Shown in pieces: positions 45,510 to 46,715 of a stretch of 46,715 nucleotides of DNA. How positions within the stretch are numbered: the first letter of the stretch is position 1; every line of letters begins with the position of its first letter. The notes beneath the pieces were generated by a model. That model made no database searches, was not told the origin of the DNA, and saw only the letters and a list, made by a program, of their open reading frames with translations. This stretch comes from a virus: IMG/VR virus record IMGVR_UViG_3300047198_000009, positions 1 through 46,715 of that record; one strand, 5' to 3'. The translations under genes and the position numbers were made by a program.

Positions 45510-45817
45510 GCCTCAAAAACGCATACGGCGACGTACCAACGCATTTATAATATAACGCGGTCGTTCCTTCCGGCACCCATATCAAAACCGTAACCCCCGC
45601 CGGGGCCACGAACAGGATATTCGCCGCGGTATCAACCGACGCGAAACCCATCAGACAATACCCAACCGTGGACGTTACCGTATAAACGTCCGGCCACGAC
45701 AGTTATCGCCGTATCAGTAGTAGCACTCAGGGTCTGACCTGTCGCCAATACCGGTTGGGCACTGGTGGGGGTCGGGGCCGCGTTCTGGCCGGTGGGTAAG
45801 CTCAGACACTCTTTCAT
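45493..45817 (-). pseudogene. Frameshifted paralogue of the gene at 44287
   Basis: Residues 1-42 run from ATG 45817 to 45692 (MKECLSLPTGQ...TAITVVA). Dropping one base (about 45691) restores a 65-codon frame (DVYTVTSTVGYCLMGFASVD...LRRVREA) to TAA 45493. The joined protein is 107 residues, exactly the length of its paralogue, and aligned residues agree across the join. A one-nucleotide insertion in a GG run is the simplest cause; a sequencing error or programmed shift is possible. Unshifted, the frame ends after 61 residues. Confidence 0.75.
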
Positions 45818-46068
45818 ACTCTTGTTATCTTCTCGATTGAGCCGTACGGGATTACCGTATAATCTCCGTGCTGATTTTTCTGGTCTATGCTACTCTTAAC
45901 CACAATCCATTTAACTTTCCCGCGGACCCGCCGGCAACAGTGATAATAACCAATCGTCTTGCATACGGGGGGTTCCACGGCATCCAACACCTCTTTCGGG
46001 TGCCAACCGGGGTCAGATTCGGTATCTCTCCACGTAACCTCAACGGGGGTATCCTGTTTTAACCTCAA
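45814..46068 (-). CDS. Small hypothetical protein
   Basis: An 84-residue protein, starting at TTG 46068 overlapping the groES stop, and ending in ATGA overlap with the next gene. The pattern VTWRDTESDPGWHPKEVL...VKSSIDQKNQHGDYTVIPYG is beta-rich and occurs in small phage proteins, but I have no name for it. Coupling with groES suggests early-late expression. Confidence 0.55.
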   Translation of the reverse strand: MRLKQDTPVEVTWRDTESDPGWHPKEVLDAVEPPVCKTIGYYHCCRRVRGKVKWIVVKSSIDQKNQHGDYTVIPYGSIEKITRV

Positions 46069-46397
46069 TTCAAACCACCCACAATCCGTTTCACCGGAGG
46101 CGTCAATACCTTCGATTTATGGTCGGCCCCGTCCTCTACACAGGTGCAAATCACGCTCTGGTGGTTAATAATCAGAAAATCATCGACGGGCAAACAACCG
46201 TATTTTATCCCGAAAATCACCTTATCGCCGACCTTAACGGACATTGGCAATTCCGGGGTGCCGGGGCCAACAGCCACTACCTTGCCATAACCAATCTCTT
46301 TTTCGGACCCCTTGGGCATCAGGATACCGCCGGAGGTCGTGCGGTCGGGTTCCCATTTTTCGAGTAAAACCTTGTCGCCGTTTGGAATATACTTCAC
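46065..46397 (-). CDS. groES: GroES-like co-chaperonin
   Basis: A 110-residue protein starting at GTG 46397 (AAAGGGG upstream). MKYIPNGDKVLLEKWEPDRT, TTSGGILMPKGSEKEIGYGK, VVAVGPG and VKVGDKVIFGIKYGC contain the GroES beta-barrel pattern; GGILM is the mobile-loop region that docks to GroEL. Residues 75-95 (DDFLIINHQSVICTCVED) match the GroES C-terminal strands. It is 10-15 residues longer than E. coli GroES at the C-terminus. No GroEL is seen, so it probably redirects the host chaperonin for capsid folding, as T4 gp31 does. Confidence 0.9.
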   Translation of the reverse strand: MKYIPNGDKVLLEKWEPDRTTSGGILMPKGSEKEIGYGKVVAVGPGTPELPMSVKVGDKVIFGIKYGCLPVDDFLIINHQSVICTCVEDGADHKSKVLTPPVKRIVGGLN

Positions 46398-46495
46398 TGT
46401 AACCCCTTTCCTATTAAATACTTACGGTTCCACCCACGTTCTATGGTCTGCGTACACCGTCAACTGCTACCGGGCCATGAAGGCCATATTATTGC

Positions 46496-46556
46496 GAGAG
46501 GCCGGGTTTCGTGTGGGGAGACCCTACTCTGTCTGCCCTATCCACTCAGGCCCCTC
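46496..46556 (-). other. Possible degenerate tRNA-like fold
   Basis: On the minus strand, GAGGGGC and GCCTCTC can form a 7-bp stem 61 nt apart. The interior contains a D-arm-like GCCT/GGGC around GAGTGGATA. No proper T arm or anticodon arm is seen. It may be a decayed tRNA or a regulatory hairpin. Confidence 0.25.
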
Positions 46557-46689
46557 TACCATTACCCCCAAACGCTTACCCGGACGACTGGTTTTTACAA
46601 TAAAAATATATAATTTTTCAAACGGGGAGTCGGGGGGACCAGCGTTCCGACCGGGGGGACCCCAGGCGGGTCGGAGGGTCGCCAGGAGG
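46557..46689. other. Non-coding right end
   Basis: No gene is seen. It has a very AT-rich 25-nt block (about 46596-46620) and a GC-rich block with several GGGG/CCCC tracts, like the left end. On the minus strand TTGAAA and TGTAAA with a 16-nt spacer overlap the AT block and could be a late promoter; this is weak. Confidence 0.35.
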
Positions 46690-46715
46690 CCGTTTCCAGA
46701 GCCGTGGATAGGCCG
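46690..46715. repeat. Right terminal 26-bp unit
   Basis: Matches 1-26 at 23 of 26 bases, with the last 15 identical. Joined end to end the two copies would be in direct tandem. Confidence 0.7.

Noticed and set aside
46496-46556. Functional tRNA at the right end
   Set aside because: Only an acceptor-like stem and a partial D arm can be drawn; T and anticodon arms are missing, so it is kept only as a low-confidence fold.
1-46715. Lysogeny module or diversity-generating retroelement
   Set aside because: No integrase, excisionase, repressor, attachment core, reverse transcriptase or template/variable repeat pair could be found by reading the window.

Overview
The window looks like the complete or near-complete genome of an uncultured tailed dsDNA phage (Caudoviricetes) with a podovirus-like virion. 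It encodes a large terminase, portal, scaffold-like protein, major capsid protein, head-tail adaptor, a P22 gp10-like stabilization protein, a pectate-lyase-fold tailspike and large internal-virion-like proteins. No tape measure, tail tube, sheath or baseplate gene was seen, and no integrase or lysogeny repressor, so a lytic life style is inferred. The host cannot be named. A lipoprotein with a C-terminal membrane anchor (u-spanin layout) and a phage GroES suggest a Gram-negative bacterium.

Layout: positions 1-21.9 kb are read on the plus strand (early and replication genes). Positions 21.8-46.4 kb are read on the minus strand (virion and lysis genes). The two arms converge at about 21.85 kb and diverge from the contig ends. 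The two ends carry 26-bp direct units matching at 23 of 26 bases, which would sit in tandem if the molecule is circular.

Plus strand: 0.26-1.3 kb holds small genes and a 149-bp duplication. The gene-free 1.3-2.03 kb stretch is AT-rich, full of repeated motifs, and origin-like. A consensus promoter at 2.03 kb opens a long run of very small genes (2-6.5 kb), many overlapping at ATGA or TAATG, including a secreted 3D-domain wall enzyme and a heptad-repeat protein. The run from 6.5 to 21.4 kb is the DNA-metabolism module: an HTH regulator, a RecG helicase, nucleotide-metabolism enzymes, a family A DNA polymerase with an intein, VRR-NUC and RecB-like nucleases, a Sak4-like ATPase, a probable SSB, a DNA methyltransferase and a TOPRIM/SF3 primase-helicase. 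Together they could form a largely self-contained replication and recombination machine.

Minus strand, in transcription order: GroES, small surface and structural proteins, an endonuclease VII-like HNH gene, a spanin candidate, a DUF1353-like protein, tRNA-Ala, TerS candidate, TerL, portal, scaffold, capsid, adaptor, a second endonuclease VII-like gene, the gp10-like protein, internal protein, tailspike, ejection-like proteins and a holin-like XhlA-type protein.

The most unusual features are: (1) an almost full-length HNH homing endonuclease read in a second frame inside the polymerase intein, interrupted by one amber codon that appears tied to keeping the intein frame open; (2) two aberrant tRNA-like RNAs, one with a 58-nt expansion and one lacking the anticodon arm, each directly upstream of a gene without a Shine-Dalgarno sequence; (3) a structured RNA with mutually exclusive or pseudoknotted stems at 6.5-6.65 kb; (4) genes with apparent ATT or no canonical start, and a one-base frameshift in a duplicated virion gene.
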